A DNA stretch of 64,000 bases from Pseudomonas palleroniana (GCF_003031675.1 NZ_PYWX01000030.1:1-64000); one strand, 5' to 3'. Counted from the stretch's first letter, positions 17,488 to 29,162 are shown. The notes: generated by a model from the letters alone, not told the origin. Translations and numbers: made by a program.

Positions 17488-19014
17488 ATGGCGCATAACG
17501 AAGCAGTCGACGTAGTACTGGTAGGGGCCGGCATCATGAGTGCCACCCTGGCCGTACTGCTCAAAGAGCTCGACCCCGGCCTCAAGCTGGAAGTCGTTGA
17601 GCTGATGGACTCGGGTGCCGCGGAAAGTTCCAACCCGTGGAACAACGCCGGTACTGGCCACGCCGGGCTGTGCGAGCTGAACTACACGCCGCAGGCGGCT
17701 GACGGTTCCATCGACATCAAGAAAGCGGTGCACATCAACACCCAATTCGAGGTATCGAAGCAGTTCTGGGCCTACCTGACCAAGAAAGGCACGTTTGGCT
17801 CGTCCAAGTCCTTTATCAGCCCGGTGCCGCACCTGAGCTTCGTGCAGGGTGAAAAAGGCGTGTCTTTCCTCAAGAAGCGTTTTGAAACCCTCAGCCAGCA
17901 CCACGCGTTTTCGGACATGCACTACACCGAAGACCGTAGCGAAATGGCCGAGTGGATGCCCTTGATGATGCCGGGTCGTCCGCTCGATGAAAAAATCGCC
18001 GCCACCCGTGTGATGAACGGCACTGACGTCAACTTTGGCGCCCTGACCAACCAACTGCTCAGCCACCTGACCAGCTCTGCAGACGCCCAGGTCAAGTACA
18101 GCAAGCGCGTCACCGGCCTCAAGCGCAATGGCGCGGGCTGGACCGTGAGCATCAAGGACGTCAACAGTGGCAACAGCCGCGAAGTGGATGCCAAGTTCGT
18201 GTTCCTCGGCGCCGGTGGCGCGGCCCTGCCGTTGCTGCAAGCCTCGGGTATCGAAGAAAGCAAAGGCTTTGGCGGTTTCCCGGTCAGCGGCCAATGGCTG
18301 CGTTGCGACAACCCGGAAGTGGTCAAGCACCACCAGGCCAAGGTCTACAGCCAGGCGGCCGTGGGTTCGCCACCGATGTCCGTCCCGCACTTGGACACCC
18401 GCGTGGTAGACGGCAAGAAATCCCTGCTGTTCGGGCCATACGCCGGCTTCACCACCAAGTTCCTCAAGCACGGTTCGTTCCTTGACCTGCCGCTGTCGGT
18501 CCGCGCCGGCAACATCGGCCCGATGCTCGCCGTCGCCCGGGACAACATGGACCTGACCAAGTACCTGGTCAGCGAAGTGATGCAATCCATGGAGCAACGC
18601 CTGGAATCCTTGCGCCGCTTCTACCCCGAGGCGAAAGCCGAAGACTGGCGCCTGGAAGTGGCCGGCCAGCGGGTGCAGATCATCAAGAAAGATCCGAAGA
18701 AAGGCGGCGTGCTGCAATTTGGCACCGAGCTGGTCGCGGCCAAGGATGGATCGCTGGCAGCACTGCTGGGCGCATCCCCAGGTGCTTCGGTAACCGTTTC
18801 GATCATGCTGGAGTTGATCGAGAAGTGCTTCCCGGAGAAAGCCGCTGGTGAGTGGGCAGCCAAGCTGCACGAGATCTTCCCGGCACGGGAAAAGACCCTC
18901 GAAACCGATGCCGAGCTGTACCGCAAGATCAACACGCAAAACAACATCAGCCTGGAACTGGTTGAGCCTGCCGCCGAGACTGGCAGGAGCGAGCTTGCTC
19001 GCGAAGATCGTTAA
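17488..19014 (+). CDS. mqo: Malate:quinone oxidoreductase
   Basis: The 508-residue FAD-dependent, membrane-associated enzyme oxidises malate to oxaloacetate and passes electrons to the quinone pool, bypassing NAD-malate dehydrogenase. The FAD-binding motif [16 protein letters not shown] lies at the N-terminus (about 7-22). Mqo family blocks such as [18 protein letters not shown] (near 50) and [13 protein letters not shown] (near 425) are present. A TTTGGAGACGCG ribosome-binding region precedes the ATG. The last ten codons before the TAA ([10 protein letters not shown]) come from a REP palindrome, so the C-terminal tail is not ancestral. The PA4642-like gene next door supports the Mqo-B locus of other pseudomonads. 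Confidence 0.95.
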   Translation: MAHNEAVDVVLVGAGIMSATLAVLLKELDPGLKLEVVELMDSGAAESSNPWNNAGTGHAGLCELNYTPQAADGSIDIKKAVHINTQFEVSKQFWAYLTKKGTFGSSKSFISPVPHLSFVQGEKGVSFLKKRFETLSQHHAFSDMHYTEDRSEMAEWMPLMMPGRPLDEKIAATRVMNGTDVNFGALTNQLLSHLTSSADAQVKYSKRVTGLKRNGAGWTVSIKDVNSGNSREVDAKFVFLGAGGAALPLLQASGIEESKGFGGFPVSGQWLRCDNPEVVKHHQAKVYSQAAVGSPPMSVPHLDTRVVDGKKSLLFGPYAGFTTKFLKHGSFLDLPLSVRAGNIGPMLAVARDNMDLTKYLVSEVMQSMEQRLESLRRFYPEAKAEDWRLEVAGQRVQIIKKDPKKGGVLQFGTELVAAKDGSLAALLGASPGASVTVSIMLELIEKCFPEKAAGEWAAKLHEIFPAREKTLETDAELYRKINTQNNISLELVEPAAETGRSELAREDR

Positions 19015-19082
19015 CGATAACGCAGCGCGCCTGGTTTAGCCCGGCGCCCTGGGGCTCTTCGCGAGCAAGCTCGCTCCTACAG
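18984..19082. repeat. REP doublet, family C, overlapping the 3' end of mqo
   Basis: The left copy (CAGGAGCGAGCTTGCTCGCG, 18984-19003, continuing to 19010) lies inside the mqo reading frame and supplies its last codons. The inverted right copy is at 19056-19082. This is a different REP family (core GAGCGAGCTTGCTCGCGAAG) from those elsewhere in the window. Confidence 0.9.
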
Positions 19083-19092
19083 AAGAGCCCAT

Positions 19093-19135
19093 AAAAAACG
19101 CCCCGCCCTCTGCATGAGGACGGGGCGTTTTTTTA
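19093..19135. terminator. Bidirectional intrinsic terminator
   Basis: AACGCCCCG and CGGGGCGTT form a stable stem flanked by an A-run and a T-run. It lies between the convergent mqo and PA4642-like genes. Confidence 0.92.
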
Positions 19136-19146
19136 TGTTCAGATAA

Positions 19147-19434
19147 TCAGCCGCGAGCGTTTTCGATCAACTCGATGTACTCGTCCGCATGGCGCTGATC
19201 CTTGATCAGGTCGACAAAGGTCTGACCATGCTCATCCTTGCCATCGAGATCCAGGCCTGCAGCCTTGAAAAAGCCCAGGAACCGCTCGAAATCGTCGATA
19301 CGCAAGCCACGGTAGGCCTTGATCAGTTTGTGCAGGGACGGTGAAGTCGCATCAGCCGGCTCGAAATCCAGGAACAACTTGATCTGATCGTCACCGATCT
19401 CATCACCAATCACCTGTTTCTTATCTTTACGCAT
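19147..19434 (-). CDS. PA4642-like conserved hypothetical protein
   Basis: The 95-residue soluble acidic protein matches the conserved Pseudomonas family found beside mqo (PA4642 type). It has a basic N-terminus (MRKDKKQ), and two helical blocks rich in Phe, Asp and Glu. No catalytic motif, signal or membrane segment is visible. It ends just before the terminator shared with mqo. The function is unknown. Confidence 0.85.
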   Translation of the reverse strand: MRKDKKQVIGDEIGDDQIKLFLDFEPADATSPSLHKLIKAYRGLRIDDFERFLGFFKAAGLDLDGKDEHGQTFVDLIKDQRHADEYIELIENARG

Positions 19435-19518
19435 TACCGACTCCAGCCTGCAGACATTTACACGGGGATTGAAGTCTACCTGCGGGGCTCGGCCTTGTGT
19501 AGGCGAGGATCAAACCGC

Positions 19519-19986
19519 TCATTCGAACTGGGCAAGCATCCAGCGCTGGTATTGAGCGACCTCGGCATCGCCCTCGCGAGGCGCCCACTTGGCAAGCTCC
19601 CCTTCACCCACCGGGCGATACGGACCGGCTTTGCACTCAAACATGACGGTGTCCGGCTCCAGGACCGCCAGGCCGTGGAACACACCCGGCGGCAGATCGA
19701 CGCCCGAGCACTCTCCACCGGCCTGCATGACACGCTTGGCGATGACCTCGCCGGCCTCGTTGAATATCAACAAGCCCAAACGCCCTTTGAGCACCAACAA
19801 GGTTTCCGCCTTGTCCGCGCTCAGGTGCCGATGGGGTGGTACGTAGGTGGTGGGCTGCAGGCTCACCGCCAGGCGATGGCACGGCTCTTCCATCTGGTGA
19901 AAGTTGTGATGGTGCCGACCGCGTGGACTGCTGGCCGCTTTCTCGGCCAACTCAGCAAACAGCGATTGATCAAGAAAGCGGGCCAT
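19519..19986 (-). CDS. WbuC-type cupin-fold metalloprotein
   Basis: The 155-residue protein has cupin motif 1 as PPHRHLSADKAETLLVLKG (residues 50-68), giving the His-x-His and Glu metal ligands. Motif 2 ends in PPGVFHGL (about 98-105) with the third His. The arrangement matches the WbuC family found in some lipopolysaccharide loci. An enzymatic role in sugar or nucleotide metabolism is possible. It lies three bases after hpt on the same strand, so the two are probably co-transcribed. Confidence 0.85.
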   Translation of the reverse strand: MARFLDQSLFAELAEKAASSPRGRHHHNFHQMEEPCHRLAVSLQPTTYVPPHRHLSADKAETLLVLKGRLGLLIFNEAGEVIAKRVMQAGGECSGVDLPPGVFHGLAVLEPDTVMFECKAGPYRPVGEGELAKWAPREGDAEVAQYQRWMLAQFE

Positions 19987-19989
19987 TCA

Positions 19990-20547
19990 TTACATTCCTT
20001 TAACGGCGAAGATGCCATTGGCGTTACGCCAGTAGCCTTTGTAGTCCATACCATAACCGAAGATGTAGCGGTCGACGCACGGCAGGCCGACATAATCGGC
20101 TTTCAGGTCCGGGCGGGCTTTGCGGTCGTGGTCTTTGTCGATCAGCACGGCAGTGTGCACTTTGCGCGCGCCGGCGTGCTTGCAGAAGTCGATGATCGCG
20201 CCCAGGGTGTGCCCTTCATCGAGGATGTCGTCGATGATCAGTACGTCGCGGTCGATGAACGAGACTTCCGGCTTGGCTTTCCAGAACAGATCGCCGCCGC
20301 TGGTTTCATTGCGATAGCGCGTAGCGTGCAGGTAGGACGCTTCAAGAGGGAAGTGCAGGTGCGTCAGCAATTTGCCGGCGAAGATCAGGCCACCGTTCAT
20401 CACACAGAAAACCACCGGGTTGGTGTCGGCCATTTCGCGAGTGATGTGCGCTCCAACCTCGGCGATCGCTGCTTCGACTTGCGCTTCGGTGTACAGGCAG
20501 TCAGCCTCGCGCATGATTTGACGGATATGCTCGAGATCAGCGGACAT
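19990..20547 (-). CDS. hpt: Hypoxanthine-guanine phosphoribosyltransferase
   Basis: From the ATG at 20547 the enzyme has 185 residues. The PRPP-binding loop is VLIIDDILDEGHTLG, the mark of type I phosphoribosyltransferases. It salvages hypoxanthine and guanine to IMP and GMP. The longer frame to 20574 adds nine residues, but the ATG at 20547 has GGAG at the right distance and is preferred. It is divergent from upp, so purine and pyrimidine salvage genes share one intergenic control region. Confidence 0.95.
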   Translation of the reverse strand: MSADLEHIRQIMREADCLYTEAQVEAAIAEVGAHITREMADTNPVVFCVMNGGLIFAGKLLTHLHFPLEASYLHATRYRNETSGGDLFWKAKPEVSFIDRDVLIIDDILDEGHTLGAIIDFCKHAGARKVHTAVLIDKDHDRKARPDLKADYVGLPCVDRYIFGYGMDYKGYWRNANGIFAVKGM

Positions 20548-20710
20548 GGCGCTCTCCAAGGGGTGCTGTGGCAAGAAAAGCGGGCGAAGGTACGCTTCTC
20601 GTGCGCTCCAATCAAGCCTTTATGGACTAACGTACTTGATGTCTATAGGACAACACCCTCGGATAGATTAATCTAGGCCGGTTTTTTTGCCCGCTGCCGG
20701 AGCCTTCCCC

Positions 20711-21349
20711 ATGCCCACTCGCGAGATCCGCCACCCGCTGATCCGACACAAACTCGGCCTGATGCGCCGTGCCGATATCAGTACCAAGAACTTCCGTGAG
20801 CTTGCTCAGGAGGTCGGAGCGCTGCTCACTTACGAAGCCACCAAGGATTTGCCCCTGGAAAGCTACGAGATCCCCGGTTGGGCCGGTCCCGTCCAGGTCG
20901 AGAAAATCGCCGGCAAGAAGATTACCGTGGTGCCGATCCTGCGCGCCGGTATCGGCATGCTCGAAGGCGTGCTCAGCCTGATTCCAGGCGCCAAGGTCAG
21001 CGCCGTCGGCGTGGCCCGCAATGAAGAAACCCTGCAGGCGCACACTTACCTGGAAAAACTCGTTCCGGAAATCAACGAACGCCTGGCAATGATCATCGAC
21101 CCGATGCTCGCCACCGGCAGTTCCATGGTCGCCACCATTGACCTGCTGAAAAAGGCCGGTTGCAAGGACATCCGCGCCATGGTGCTGGTCGCCGCCCCCG
21201 AAGGCATTGCCGCCGTCGAGAAGGCCCACCCCGACGTGCAGATCTACACCGCATCCATCGACGAGCGCCTGAACGAACACGGCTACATCATCCCTGGCCT
21301 GGGCGATGCCGGTGACAAGATCTTCGGCACCAAACAGAAGGACGCGTGA
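20711..21349 (+). CDS. upp: Uracil phosphoribosyltransferase
   Basis: The 212-residue enzyme carries the PRPP-binding motif [15 protein letters not shown] and the family N-terminus [16 protein letters not shown]. It makes UMP from uracil and PRPP. The start at 20711 is chosen because GGAG lies upstream and family members begin PTREI. The frame to 20687 is rejected. The stop codon lies just before the uraA start, and the two form a salvage-uptake operon. Confidence 0.95.
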   Translation: MPTREIRHPLIRHKLGLMRRADISTKNFRELAQEVGALLTYEATKDLPLESYEIPGWAGPVQVEKIAGKKITVVPILRAGIGMLEGVLSLIPGAKVSAVGVARNEETLQAHTYLEKLVPEINERLAMIIDPMLATGSSMVATIDLLKKAGCKDIRAMVLVAAPEGIAAVEKAHPDVQIYTASIDERLNEHGYIIPGLGDAGDKIFGTKQKDA

Positions 21350-21351
21350 AC

Positions 21352-22626
21352 ATGCAGGATGAATTCAACGACCCGCTTTGGCGCCAGATCCTGTCTGGCG
21401 CACAAATGCTCTTCGTGGCATTTGGCGCGCTGGTGTTGATGCCGCTGATCACAGGTCTGGATCCAAACGTCGCGCTGTTCACTGCCGGCCTGGGGACGCT
21501 GTTGTTCCAGGTGGTGACGGGGCGGCAGGTGCCGGTGTTCCTGGCATCGAGCTTCGCGTTCATCACCCCGATCATTCTCGCCAAGGGCCAGTTCGGCCTG
21601 GCAGCGACCATGGGCGGCGTGATGGCGGCCGGTTTCGTTTATACCTTCCTGGGCCTGGCGGTGAAGATCAAGGGCACCGGGTTCATTGACCGGTTGCTGC
21701 CGCCGGTGGTCATCGGCCCGGTGATTATCTCCATCGGCCTGGCCATGGCGCCGATTGCCGCCAATATGGCGATGGGTAAGGCCGGTGATGGCAGCGAGCT
21801 GATTCATTACCAGACCGCCATGATGATCTCGATGCCGGCCTTGCTGACCACCTTGATCGTGGCGGTGTTCGGCAAGGGTATTTTCCGCCTGGTGCCGATC
21901 ATCTCCGGGGTACTGGTGGGTTTCGCCATGTCGTTCTACTTTGGCGTGGTCGATACGGCGAAGATCGCCGCCGCCCCCTGGTTCGCCCTGCCCCACTTCA
22001 CCGCGCCGGAATTCAACTGGCAGGCGATTCTGTTTATCGTGCCGGTAGCCCTGGCCCCGGCGATCGAACATATCGGTGGTGTGATTGCGGTGGGCAGCGT
22101 GACCGGTCGCGACTACCTGAAGAAACCGGGCCTGCACCGTACTTTGCTGGGTGACGGGATCGCCACCACGGCCGCCGGCCTCTTTGGTGGCCCGCCGAAT
22201 ACCACCTACGCCGAAGTGACCGGCGCGGTGATGCTGACCAAGAACTACAACCCTAAAATCATGACCTGGGCCGCAATTTTTGCCATCAGCCTGGCATTTA
22301 TCGGTAAGTTCGGCGCATTGCTGCAAAGCATTCCGGTACCCGTGATGGGCGGCATTCTATGCCTGCTGTTCGGCTCGATTGCCGCGGTGGGGATGAACAC
22401 GCTGATCCGCCACAAGATCGACCTGGGTGAGGCACGCAACCTGGTGATTGTGTCCGTGACCCTGGTGTTCGGTATCGGCGGTGTACTGGTAGGCACCGGC
22501 ACTGGCCCGGATGATTTCGGCCTCAAGGGCATCGCCCTGTGCGCGGTGGTGGCGATTGGTTTGAACCTGCTGCTGCCGGGTAATGATGGCTGGAAGAACA
22601 AGCAGTCTGACAAGCCGTTGATCTAA
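21352..22626 (+). CDS. uraA: Uracil permease (NCS2 family)
   Basis: The 424-residue protein has about 14 hydrophobic segments of the NCS2 uracil-xanthine permease family. Signature blocks include ALAPAIEHIGGVIAVG near 240 and GGPPNTTYAEVTGA near 285. It imports uracil by proton symport for Upp. An in-frame GTG two codons upstream overlaps the upp stop, but the ATG at 21352 is preferred. Confidence 0.94.
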   Translation: MQDEFNDPLWRQILSGAQMLFVAFGALVLMPLITGLDPNVALFTAGLGTLLFQVVTGRQVPVFLASSFAFITPIILAKGQFGLAATMGGVMAAGFVYTFLGLAVKIKGTGFIDRLLPPVVIGPVIISIGLAMAPIAANMAMGKAGDGSELIHYQTAMMISMPALLTTLIVAVFGKGIFRLVPIISGVLVGFAMSFYFGVVDTAKIAAAPWFALPHFTAPEFNWQAILFIVPVALAPAIEHIGGVIAVGSVTGRDYLKKPGLHRTLLGDGIATTAAGLFGGPPNTTYAEVTGAVMLTKNYNPKIMTWAAIFAISLAFIGKFGALLQSIPVPVMGGILCLLFGSIAAVGMNTLIRHKIDLGEARNLVIVSVTLVFGIGGVLVGTGTGPDDFGLKGIALCAVVAIGLNLLLPGNDGWKNKQSDKPLI

Positions 22627-22631
22627 CAAAA

Positions 22632-22720
22632 TGTGGGAGGGGGCTTGCTCCCGATGGCGGAGTGTCAGTCGATACATGATTGACTGATCTACTGCCATCG
22701 GGAGCAAGCCCCCTCCCACA
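22632..22720. repeat. REP doublet (REPIN), family A
   Basis: Inverted copies of GTGGGAGGGGGCTTGCTCCC flank a spacer of about 35 bp. The doublet sits between the convergent ends of uraA and hisC, which also looks like a junction between two gene blocks that are apart in PAO1. Confidence 0.93.
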
Positions 22721-22741
22721 TTTTTTGATCTCCAGTGTCGC

Positions 22742-23794
22742 TTAGAGCTCGCCGAGCCCATCGACCAGCGCCTGGTTCTGCTCAGGCGTGCCGATGCTGA
22801 TCCGCAGGAACTGGGCAATCCGCTCCTGCTTGAAGTGCCGTACGATCACACCCCGCTCACGCAACTTGGCCGCCAGGCCGGCTGCGTCGTGCCGAGGGTG
22901 GCGGGCAAAGATGAAGTTGGCTGCCGACGGCAACACTTCAAAGCCTTTGCCTTCCAGTTGTGCGACCAGTGTGTTGCGACTGTCGATCACTTGCTTGCAC
23001 GTTTTCTCGAAGTACTCACGGTCCTCGAACGCTGCCGTCGCGCCGACAATCGCCAGGCGATCCAGCGGGTAGGAGTTGAAGCTGTTCTTGACCCGCTCCA
23101 GCGCCTCGATCAGGTCCGGGTGGCCTACGGCCAGGCCCACCCGCAAACCGGCCAGTGAGCGCGATTTGGACAGGGTCTGGGTCACCAGCAGATTCGGGTA
23201 GCGGTCCACCAGGCTGATAGCGGTTTGGCCACCGAAGTCGATATAGGCTTCATCGACCACCACCACCGAATCCGGGCTGGCCTTGAGCATCTGCTCGACT
23301 GCCTGCAATGCCATCACGCAGCCGGTCGGCGCGTTCGGGTTGGGGAAAATGATCCCGCCGTTAGGCTTGGCGTAATCGGCCACACGAATCTGGAACTGCT
23401 CGTCCAACGGCACCGGGTCGGACTTGATGCCGTACAGGCCGCAGTACACCGGATAAAAGCTGTAGCTGATGTCTGGAAACAGCAGCGGCAAGTCGTGCTG
23501 GAACAGACCGTGGAAAATGTGTGCCAGGACTTCATCGGAACCATTGCCGAGGAATACCTTGCCGGCGTCGACCCCGTAATACTTGGCCACAGCCTGCTTG
23601 AGCAGATCGCTGTTGGGGTCCGGGTACAGGCGCAGATTGTCATTCAACTCGGCCTGCATGGCCGCCAGTGCCTTGGGCGAGGGGCCATAGGGGTTTTCAT
23701 TGGTGTTGAGCTTGACCAGCTTGGTCAACTTGGGTTGCTCGCCGGGCACGTAAGGCACCAGGTCCTTGACGAAAGGGCTCCAGAATTTGCTCAT
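22742..23794 (-). CDS. hisC: Histidinol-phosphate aminotransferase
   Basis: The 350-residue PLP enzyme has the family N-terminal [13 protein letters not shown] (about 28-40). The substrate and cofactor blocks include [11 protein letters not shown] near 175. The PLP lysine lies in [16 protein letters not shown] near 205. It converts imidazole acetol phosphate to histidinol phosphate. It follows hisD by three bases on the minus strand, so the two are one transcript. Confidence 0.95.
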   Translation of the reverse strand: MSKFWSPFVKDLVPYVPGEQPKLTKLVKLNTNENPYGPSPKALAAMQAELNDNLRLYPDPNSDLLKQAVAKYYGVDAGKVFLGNGSDEVLAHIFHGLFQHDLPLLFPDISYSFYPVYCGLYGIKSDPVPLDEQFQIRVADYAKPNGGIIFPNPNAPTGCVMALQAVEQMLKASPDSVVVVDEAYIDFGGQTAISLVDRYPNLLVTQTLSKSRSLAGLRVGLAVGHPDLIEALERVKNSFNSYPLDRLAIVGATAAFEDREYFEKTCKQVIDSRNTLVAQLEGKGFEVLPSAANFIFARHPRHDAAGLAAKLRERGVIVRHFKQERIAQFLRISIGTPEQNQALVDGLGEL

Positions 23795-23797
23795 GCC

Positions 23798-25114
23798 TTA
23801 CTCTCCCTTGAGGATGCGATATTCGGCGCTGCGCGCGTGCGCACTCAGCGATTCACCACGGGCCAGCACCGAGGCGGTCTTGCCCAACTCGGAGGCGCCC
23901 TGCGGCGAACAGAAGATGATCGACGAACGCTTCTGGAAGTCATACACCCCCAGCGGCGACGAGAAACGCGCGGTGCCGGAAGTCGGCAGTACGTGGTTAG
24001 GGCCTGCACAGTAGTCGCCCAGGGCTTCGCTGGTGTGGCGGCCCATGAAGATCGCTCCGGCGTGCCGAATCGACGGCAGCCAGGCTTGCGGGTCGGCCAC
24101 GGACAATTCCAGGTGTTCCGGCGCGATGCGGTTGGCCACTTCGATGGCCTGCTCCATGTCGCGAGCCAGAATCAGCGCGCCGCGGCCATTGATCGACTTC
24201 TCGATGATCTCGGCGCGCTCCATGGTCGGCAGCAGCTTATCGATACTGGCGGCGACCTTGTCGAGGAACTCGGCGTCCGGGCTGACCAGAATCGCCTGGG
24301 CGTCTTCGTCATGCTCAGCCTGGGAGAACAGGTCCATGGCGATCCAGTCCGGGTCGGTGTGGCCGTCGCACACCACGAGGATTTCCGAAGGACCGGCGAT
24401 CATGTCGATCCCCACCTGGCCGAACACATGACGCTTGGCGGTGGCCACGTAGATGTTGCCCGGCCCCACCACCTTATCGACCTTCGGCACGCTCTCGGTG
24501 CCGTAGGCCAAGGCTGCAACGGCTTGGGCGCCGCCAATGGTAAACACGCGATCAACACCCGCGATGCACGCCGCCGCCAGCACCAACTCGTTGATTTCGC
24601 CGCGCGGGGTGGGCACCACCATGACCACTTCGGTCACGCCGGCCACTTTGGCCGGGATCGCGTTCATCAACACCGACGACGGGTACGAAGCTTTACCACC
24701 CGGCACGTACAGGCCGGCGCGGTCCAGCGGCGTGACCTTCTGGCCCAGCACGGTGCCATCGGCTTCGGTGTAGCTCCAGGAATCCTGTTTCTGCTTTTCG
24801 TGGTAGCTGCGTACCCGCGCCGCCGCGACTTCCAGAGCTTCGCGCTGGGTTGCAGTGATGCGCGTCAGAGCCAGTTCCAGGCGTTCGCGGGGCAGGATCA
24901 GGTCGGCCATGGACTCGACGTCCAGGCCGTCGAATTGGCGGGTGAAGTCCACCAGCGCTGCGTCACCGCGCTCGCGCACGGCCTTGATGATGTCGAGCAC
25001 TCGCTGGTTGACCGAGTCGTCGGACACGCTTTCCCAGCTCAGCAGATGATCCAGATGATGGGCGAAATCCGGGTCGGCAGCATTGAGTCGGGCAATTGCA
25101 GTGGACGTGGTCAT
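23798..25114 (-). CDS. hisD: Histidinol dehydrogenase
   Basis: The 438-residue enzyme catalyses the last two steps of histidine synthesis (histidinol to histidine, two NAD). Family blocks are [15 protein letters not shown] (near 134), [15 protein letters not shown] (near 190), [11 protein letters not shown] and [10 protein letters not shown]. The Zn ligands lie in [11 protein letters not shown] and in HLELSV. Length and motifs are complete. hisG lies 127 bp upstream on the same strand. Confidence 0.96.
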   Translation of the reverse strand: MTTSTAIARLNAADPDFAHHLDHLLSWESVSDDSVNQRVLDIIKAVRERGDAALVDFTRQFDGLDVESMADLILPRERLELALTRITATQREALEVAAARVRSYHEKQKQDSWSYTEADGTVLGQKVTPLDRAGLYVPGGKASYPSSVLMNAIPAKVAGVTEVVMVVPTPRGEINELVLAAACIAGVDRVFTIGGAQAVAALAYGTESVPKVDKVVGPGNIYVATAKRHVFGQVGIDMIAGPSEILVVCDGHTDPDWIAMDLFSQAEHDEDAQAILVSPDAEFLDKVAASIDKLLPTMERAEIIEKSINGRGALILARDMEQAIEVANRIAPEHLELSVADPQAWLPSIRHAGAIFMGRHTSEALGDYCAGPNHVLPTSGTARFSSPLGVYDFQKRSSIIFCSPQGASELGKTASVLARGESLSAHARSAEYRILKGE

Positions 25115-25241
25115 AGCGAGGGCCTCATAGGATTGGCAAAGATGCTCAGGCGCCGAAAGTTAGCAGTCGATCCGCTTGGGCACCTGAGAATTCTGGCTAT
25201 GAGGCGGATAGACGGGCGCGACCTAGGGCCGCGCGGGTAGG

Positions 25242-25877
25242 TCAACCGCGGTGTCGAGACTCCACTGCCTTGCGCAGGGTGTCGATCAACGCCTGAATAC
25301 GGGCGTGTTGCATTTTCATGGAAGCTTTGTTGACGATCAGGCGCGAGCTGATGTCAGCAATGAAATCCTGGGGTTCCAGGCCGTTGGCACGCAGGGTGTT
25401 GCCGGTGTCGACGACGTCGATGATCTTGTCGGCCAGGCCAATCAGCGGCGCCAACTCCATCGAACCGTAGAGCTTGATGATGTCGACCTGACGACCCTGC
25501 TCGGCGTAGTAGCGCTTGGCAACGTTGACGAACTTGGTGGCAACCCGCAGACGACCCTTGGGTTCGACGTCGCCGACACGACCGGCAGTCATCAGCTTGC
25601 ACAGGGCAATACGCAGGTCCAACGGCTCGTACAGGCCCTGGCCGCCGTATTCCATCAGCACGTCTTTACCGGCGACACCGAGGTCGGCCGCGCCATGTTC
25701 AACATAGGTCGGCACGTCGGTAGCCCGCACGATCAACAGGCGAACGTCGTCCTGGGTCGTGGGGATGATCAGCTTGCGGCTCTTGTCCGGATTCTCGGTC
25801 GGCACGATGCCCGCTTCAGCCAGAAGCGGCAAAGTGTCGTCAAGGATGCGGCCCTTGGACAGTGCGATGGTCAACAT
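25242..25877 (-). CDS. hisG: ATP phosphoribosyltransferase, short form
   Basis: The 211-residue enzyme starts histidine synthesis from ATP and PRPP. The catalytic and PRPP-binding loop is [14 protein letters not shown] (about 160-173). The short HisG form lacks the C-terminal regulatory domain and works with the HisRS paralogue HisZ, which is not in this window. The gene follows murA across a REP doublet, so it may have its own promoter. Confidence 0.95.
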   Translation of the reverse strand: MLTIALSKGRILDDTLPLLAEAGIVPTENPDKSRKLIIPTTQDDVRLLIVRATDVPTYVEHGAADLGVAGKDVLMEYGGQGLYEPLDLRIALCKLMTAGRVGDVEPKGRLRVATKFVNVAKRYYAEQGRQVDIIKLYGSMELAPLIGLADKIIDVVDTGNTLRANGLEPQDFIADISSRLIVNKASMKMQHARIQALIDTLRKAVESRHRG

Positions 25878-25983
25878 AGGAAACGTCAGTCCTTCATCAG
25901 GCTATTGCTGTCCGGGCGCAAACGGCGCCAGACACAGATCGAGGCCATTACAGCCTCGACTTGAAATAACGGCAAACTTCATT

Positions 25984-26079
25984 GTAGTGAGCGGGCTTGC
26001 CCCGCGCTGGAGTGCGCAGCGCTCCCAAGATTTTTAGGGCCGCTTCGCAGCCCAGCGCGGGGCAAGCCCGCTCACTACA
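25984..26079. repeat. REP doublet, family B
   Basis: Inverted copies of GTAGTGAGCGGGCTTGCCCC (continuing CGCGCTGG) flank a spacer of about 40 bp. It lies between murA and hisG, which are on the same strand, so it falls inside what could otherwise be one operon. Confidence 0.92.
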
Positions 26080-26090
26080 GTGATAGCGGA

Positions 26091-27619
<1,529 letters not shown>

Positions 27620-27664
27620 GCTCAACCTCTATCGGCGCCCAGTGCGCACGGGTCGCACATCATA

Positions 27665-27725
27665 CAAAAAAGCCCCGCGCCTGCGAACCCCGCATAGCAG
27701 GACTCTGACGGGGGGCTTTCTTGAT
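27665..27725 (-). terminator. Intrinsic terminator after mlaB
   Basis: GGGGGCTTTC at the right and AAAGCCCC at the left form a stem with a long internal loop, and an A-run on the left reads as a U-run on the minus strand. It separates the mla operon from ibaG-murA. Confidence 0.8.
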
Positions 27726-27733
27726 AATAGCTA

Positions 27734-28039
27734 TTAAGGATGCGCCAACAGCTCGGTCAGGCCACTGACCTGGGCAATTTCACGCATATCTTCGGGCAAC
27801 GCGCGGATACTCACAGGCTTTTTCGCAGCCTCGGCATCACGCATGAAGCACAGCAACAATGACAAGCCGACGCTGCTGGACTTGGTCACTGCCGAGCAAT
27901 CGAGCACCAAAGCGGGCAAAGTGCTGGACTTGATCAACGCCTGGCCCTGCTTGCGCAGCGCAGGCCCGGTGCGGTAGTCCAGCACGCCGCTGAGCAGCAG
28001 CTCGCCGGCATCGCCAAGACGAACAGCCGACTCGGTCAT
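27734..28039 (-). CDS. mlaB: STAS-domain phospholipid-transport protein MlaB
   Basis: The 101-residue cytoplasmic STAS-domain protein belongs to the Mla inner-membrane complex, where MlaB binds the MlaF ATPase and is needed for activity. The conserved serine patch is in SAVTKSSSVGLSLLL (about 48-62). Its start codon overlaps the mlaC stop (ATGA), so translation is probably coupled. Confidence 0.9.
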   Translation of the reverse strand: MTESAVRLGDAGELLLSGVLDYRTGPALRKQGQALIKSSTLPALVLDCSAVTKSSSVGLSLLLCFMRDAEAAKKPVSIRALPEDMREIAQVSGLTELLAHP

Positions 28040-28683
28040 TGTGCGGACTTCCCAGCTTCTTTATCGGAAGCTTCCTTGGCCTTGGCCACTTCACCCGCCC
28101 AACCATTGATGGTCTTGTCCAGGTCGTTGCCGTTGCGCTGCATGGCATCGGCGAACTGGTCACGGAACAGCTTGCCGATATTGATGCCGTTGATGATCAC
28201 GTTGCGCAGCTTCCACTCGCCGTTGACCTTCTCCAGCGTGTACTGCACAGGGTAGACGGCGCCGTTGTTGCCTTTGACGCTCATGTTCACGCTGGTGCGG
28301 TCGCCCGACTCATCGCCGGCCGGAGCAACGGTAATGCCCTGGTTGTTGTACTCAAGCAGCGCATTGCCGTAGAACTGGAACAGGCCCCTCTTGAAGTTTT
28401 CCTGGAAGGTCTGCATCTGCGCTGGGGTTGCTTTGCGCGAGTACTTGACCGTCATGATGCTTCTGGAAATGCCTTCGGCGTCAACCACAGGCCCGACAAT
28501 GGTGTTCAGGGCGTTGTAGAACTGGCTTGGGTCTTGTTTGTATTGCTCTTTGTTGGCTTTCAAGTCAGCCAGCATCTTGTTGGTCGTGTCCTGCACCAGA
28601 TCGTGCGCAGAACCTGCCGCGTTGGCCATCAGCGGCAGCGCTGCAAGCAGTACCAGCAGGCCGCGTCGCAAGGTAGAGATCAT
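28036..28683 (-). CDS. mlaC: Periplasmic phospholipid-binding protein MlaC (Ttg2D)
   Basis: The 215-residue protein starts MISTLRRGLLVLLAALPLMANA, a clear Sec signal peptide. The mature part matches MlaC, which shuttles phospholipids between the outer-membrane and the inner-membrane Mla complexes. I chose the ATG at 28683, which has GAGGAAC upstream. An ATG at 28698 overlaps the mlaD stop and would add five residues before the signal. The mlaB start overlaps its end. Confidence 0.93.
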   Translation of the reverse strand: MISTLRRGLLVLLAALPLMANAAGSAHDLVQDTTNKMLADLKANKEQYKQDPSQFYNALNTIVGPVVDAEGISRSIMTVKYSRKATPAQMQTFQENFKRGLFQFYGNALLEYNNQGITVAPAGDESGDRTSVNMSVKGNNGAVYPVQYTLEKVNGEWKLRNVIINGINIGKLFRDQFADAMQRNGNDLDKTINGWAGEVAKAKEASDKEAGKSAQ

Positions 28684-28694
28684 GAACAGGTTCC

Positions 28695-29162
28695 TCATTT
28701 GGCGTCTTTATTGACCGTATTGAGCAGGAATTTACCGATCAGGTCTTCAAGCACCAACGACGACTGTGTGTCGTGGATTGTCGAACCATCCTTGAGCAGG
28801 GCTGTTTCCCCGCCCACGCTGATACCGATGTATTTTTCGCCCAGCAGACCCGCAGTGAGGATAGATGCAGTGGAGTCCGTCGGCAGATTATCTACCTTCT
28901 TATCCACCTGCATGGTCACTCGGCCGGTGAAGCTGTCGCGATCCAGATCGATTGCCGTGACCTTGCCGATGGTCACACCGGCCATGGTCACTTTAGCTCT
29001 GACCGTCAAACCGGCGATATTGTCAAAGTATGCGTAAAGTTTATAAGTATCGGCGGTGGGGCTGGCCGAAAGGCCGCTGACGCGCAGCGCCAGCAACAGT
29101 AAAGCCAGGATGCCAGCCAGCAAGAAAAGGCCGACACCGATTTCCACAGTGCGGTTTTGCAT
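28695..29162 (-). CDS. mlaD: MCE-domain protein MlaD
   Basis: The 155-residue protein has one N-terminal transmembrane helix (about 5-28) and an MCE domain (about 38-115; YAYFDNIAGLTVRAKVTMAGV). MlaD forms a hexamer on MlaE and channels lipids. The length matches the family. Its start overlaps the mlaE stop by one base. Confidence 0.95.
   Translation of the reverse strand: MQNRTVEIGVGLFLLAGILALLLLALRVSGLSASPTADTYKLYAYFDNIAGLTVRAKVTMAGVTIGKVTAIDLDRDSFTGRVTMQVDKKVDNLPTDSTASILTAGLLGEKYIGISVGGETALLKDGSTIHDTQSSLVLEDLIGKFLLNTVNKDAK

Noticed and set aside
23225..25240. A 671-codon plus-strand open frame opposite hisC and hisD
   Set aside because: It is antisense to two complete enzymes, has no recognisable domain and is rich in His, Gly, Arg and Gln as expected of a GC-rich shadow frame.
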